DNA from: Rotaria macrura
Lineage: Eukaryota > Rotifera > Eurotatoria > Philodinida > Philodinidae
NCBI GenBank assembly: GCA_900239685.1
Contig: OENT01000108.1
Location: 147,618 to 211,617, forward strand
Direction of reading: 5' to 3'
DNA length: 64,000 bases
Shown: in pieces, positions 62,893 through 64,000 of the stretch
Position numbering within the stretch: the first letter of the stretch is position 1
Layout of the letters: the number at the start of each line of letters is the position of its first letter
The notes under the pieces: model-generated
Database searches by the model: none
What the model was told of the DNA's origin: nothing
Seen by the model: the letters and a program-made list of their open reading frames with translations, nothing else
Made by a program: the position numbers and the translations under genes

Positions 62893-63730
62893 CATTCTGC
62901 GAAACTGTCACCCGGAGTTTTGTTTTACTTCTATCCTTCGTAATTTATTCAGACTAAATAACAATTCTTTTTGTGGCTATTCTCTGCTTTGCATAACAGA
63001 GACTTCGCAATAATGAAACTACTTATTCGATCTTGGATATCAAAGGACTTCAATATTTTACATTGGACATAATTGATGAATGTTTTATATCTAAACGAAA
63101 TGTAACAAAAAATAATAGTATTAATAATTATTATAAATGATAAGTAATGATAAACAAAGGAAAATAGTAATAAACAATAGATAACGTCCAGCAAGTGCGA
63201 GAAAAGTTCTTAACAGAAATCCAAAATAGATTAAAAGTGAGTATTTTATTTCCATAAGCAAATTATAAGTAAAAAATCAGCCTGAAAATGTCAAAAAACT
63301 AAGTTAGTAAACCAGATGAGCATTAATTGAGGAAGAAATATTCATCCAACAAGAACACTTTCAGAGGATGCTTATTGAAAATCTAAAACGAATTATAGAA
63401 ATTTGGATAAAAAATTCAATTATATGTACTATAAGAAAAACTTCTTCAGGTTCGTACTCAAGGAAAATATGCAAGCAAGACGAATGAATTTTAGTTAATT
63501 GTGTAAAAATCAAACAAAACGTACTTTTATCTTACAAAGTTCTCTAACGTTGTTTGTTTTCTTTCCTAAAAGTAGAAAACACAGTACTCTCCTAAACACG
63601 TAAATAATTTGGGTATTTTGCTGTTACTTGGAGTTCTCAACGTTAAAAACATTGAGAGCAAGAGTAACATGGAAGAACGATCATTCCGTCATTACGGCAA
63701 GATCAAAGGGAAGTATCAGAGAGGATACAA
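62893..63730. other. Intergenic, nothing seen
   Basis: AT-rich sequence with no gene or repeat recognised. Confidence 0.5.
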
Positions 63731-63982
63731 TCAACAAAATATAATAACAAATATATGTTTAGTGTCAACGGGCGAAAGAAGAAAACGACAAAGGACAAAA
63801 ACAGCGCAGCAGTTACCAGCGAAATTTAAAATGGTGAAAAAATTTTTTTTCAGTGCTGATTCTTCTTTTTTAACCACTGTGAAGCTAGCCGGACAACGAA
63901 TAGGCACCATTCCAATATCCAGCGAATCACAAAAAAGGCATAGAATACCCATTGACATCCACAAAATACCAAAGAACTTCAC
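63731..63982 (-). CDS. Possible secreted-protein first exon
   Basis: The minus-strand frame from ATG 63982 begins MKFFGILWMSMGILCLFC, a good signal-peptide-like sequence, then DIGMVPIRCPASFTVV. The later part (FFTILNFAGNCCAVFVLCRF) is hydrophobic and less convincing, and the frame may leave the exon before it. A longer plus-strand ORF (63609-63986) overlaps completely but has a random, basic composition. Weak support. Confidence 0.25.
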   Translation of the reverse strand: MKFFGILWMSMGILCLFCDSLDIGMVPIRCPASFTVVKKEESALKKNFFTILNFAGNCCAVFVLCRFLLSPVDTKHIFVIIFC

Positions 63983-64000
63983 ATAGTAACGACAACTTTC

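Overview
The window looks like nuclear DNA of a bdelloid rotifer, probably Rotaria-like. It is AT-rich, coding exons are broken by short GT-AG introns (many 45-90 nt, a few 30-35 nt), and intergenic stretches are long. The best-conserved genes are animal-type: a MAP4K3/5 kinase tail, nicotinate phosphoribosyltransferase, a 3CxxC zinc-finger protein and an AMOP-domain protein. One broken gene belongs to a membrane-protein family that I recall as very abundant in bdelloids. There is no operon structure, and I saw no rRNA, tRNA or CRISPR. One base (49078) is unresolved.

Layout. 1-4917 (+): the last 13 exons of a MAP4K3/MAP4K5-type kinase gene; the kinase domain lies upstream of the window. 6625-7185 (+): intronless secreted AMOP-domain protein. 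10303-12060 (-): decayed gene with PBZ-like zinc-finger remnants. 13041-14113: non-autonomous DNA transposon made of GGCGAA palindromes inside an 8-bp target duplication. 17119-23935 (+): a seven-exon gene that I assembled by splice phase; it encodes four tandem copies of one Cys/His module. 26860-27279 (+): probable gene remnant. 28431-29021 (-): 3CxxC zinc-finger protein with a 30-nt intron. 31807-34436 (-): NAPRT, five exons, complete.

36671-39041 (-): two groups of exon-like blocks of unknown identity. 41418-42147: foldback repeat. 42587-43440 (-): pseudogene of the bdelloid membrane-protein family. 46013-46741: TTAA-flanked repeat. 48625-49554: Mutator-like element with a broken transposase. 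49612-51000: exon-like pieces. 53378-53740 (+): hypothetical gene. 55054-55521: long hairpin element flanked by TA.

56239-57564 (+) encodes a C39-like cysteine-peptidase-fold protein. It converges on 57853-60009 (-), which encodes a RING-like zinc finger fused to an IRG-type GTPase, a plausible cell-autonomous immunity protein. 61471-61781 (-) is a small gene, and 62178-62892 (+) is a gene with two in-frame TAA codons.

The genes do not form an obvious pathway. The main features are a mosaic of conserved metazoan genes, lineage-specific zinc-finger and GTPase genes, several genes with premature stops or frameshifts, and at least four families of small inverted-repeat transposons. Gene models were built by eye from splice signals and reading-frame phase; family calls come from remembered motifs, not from searches.
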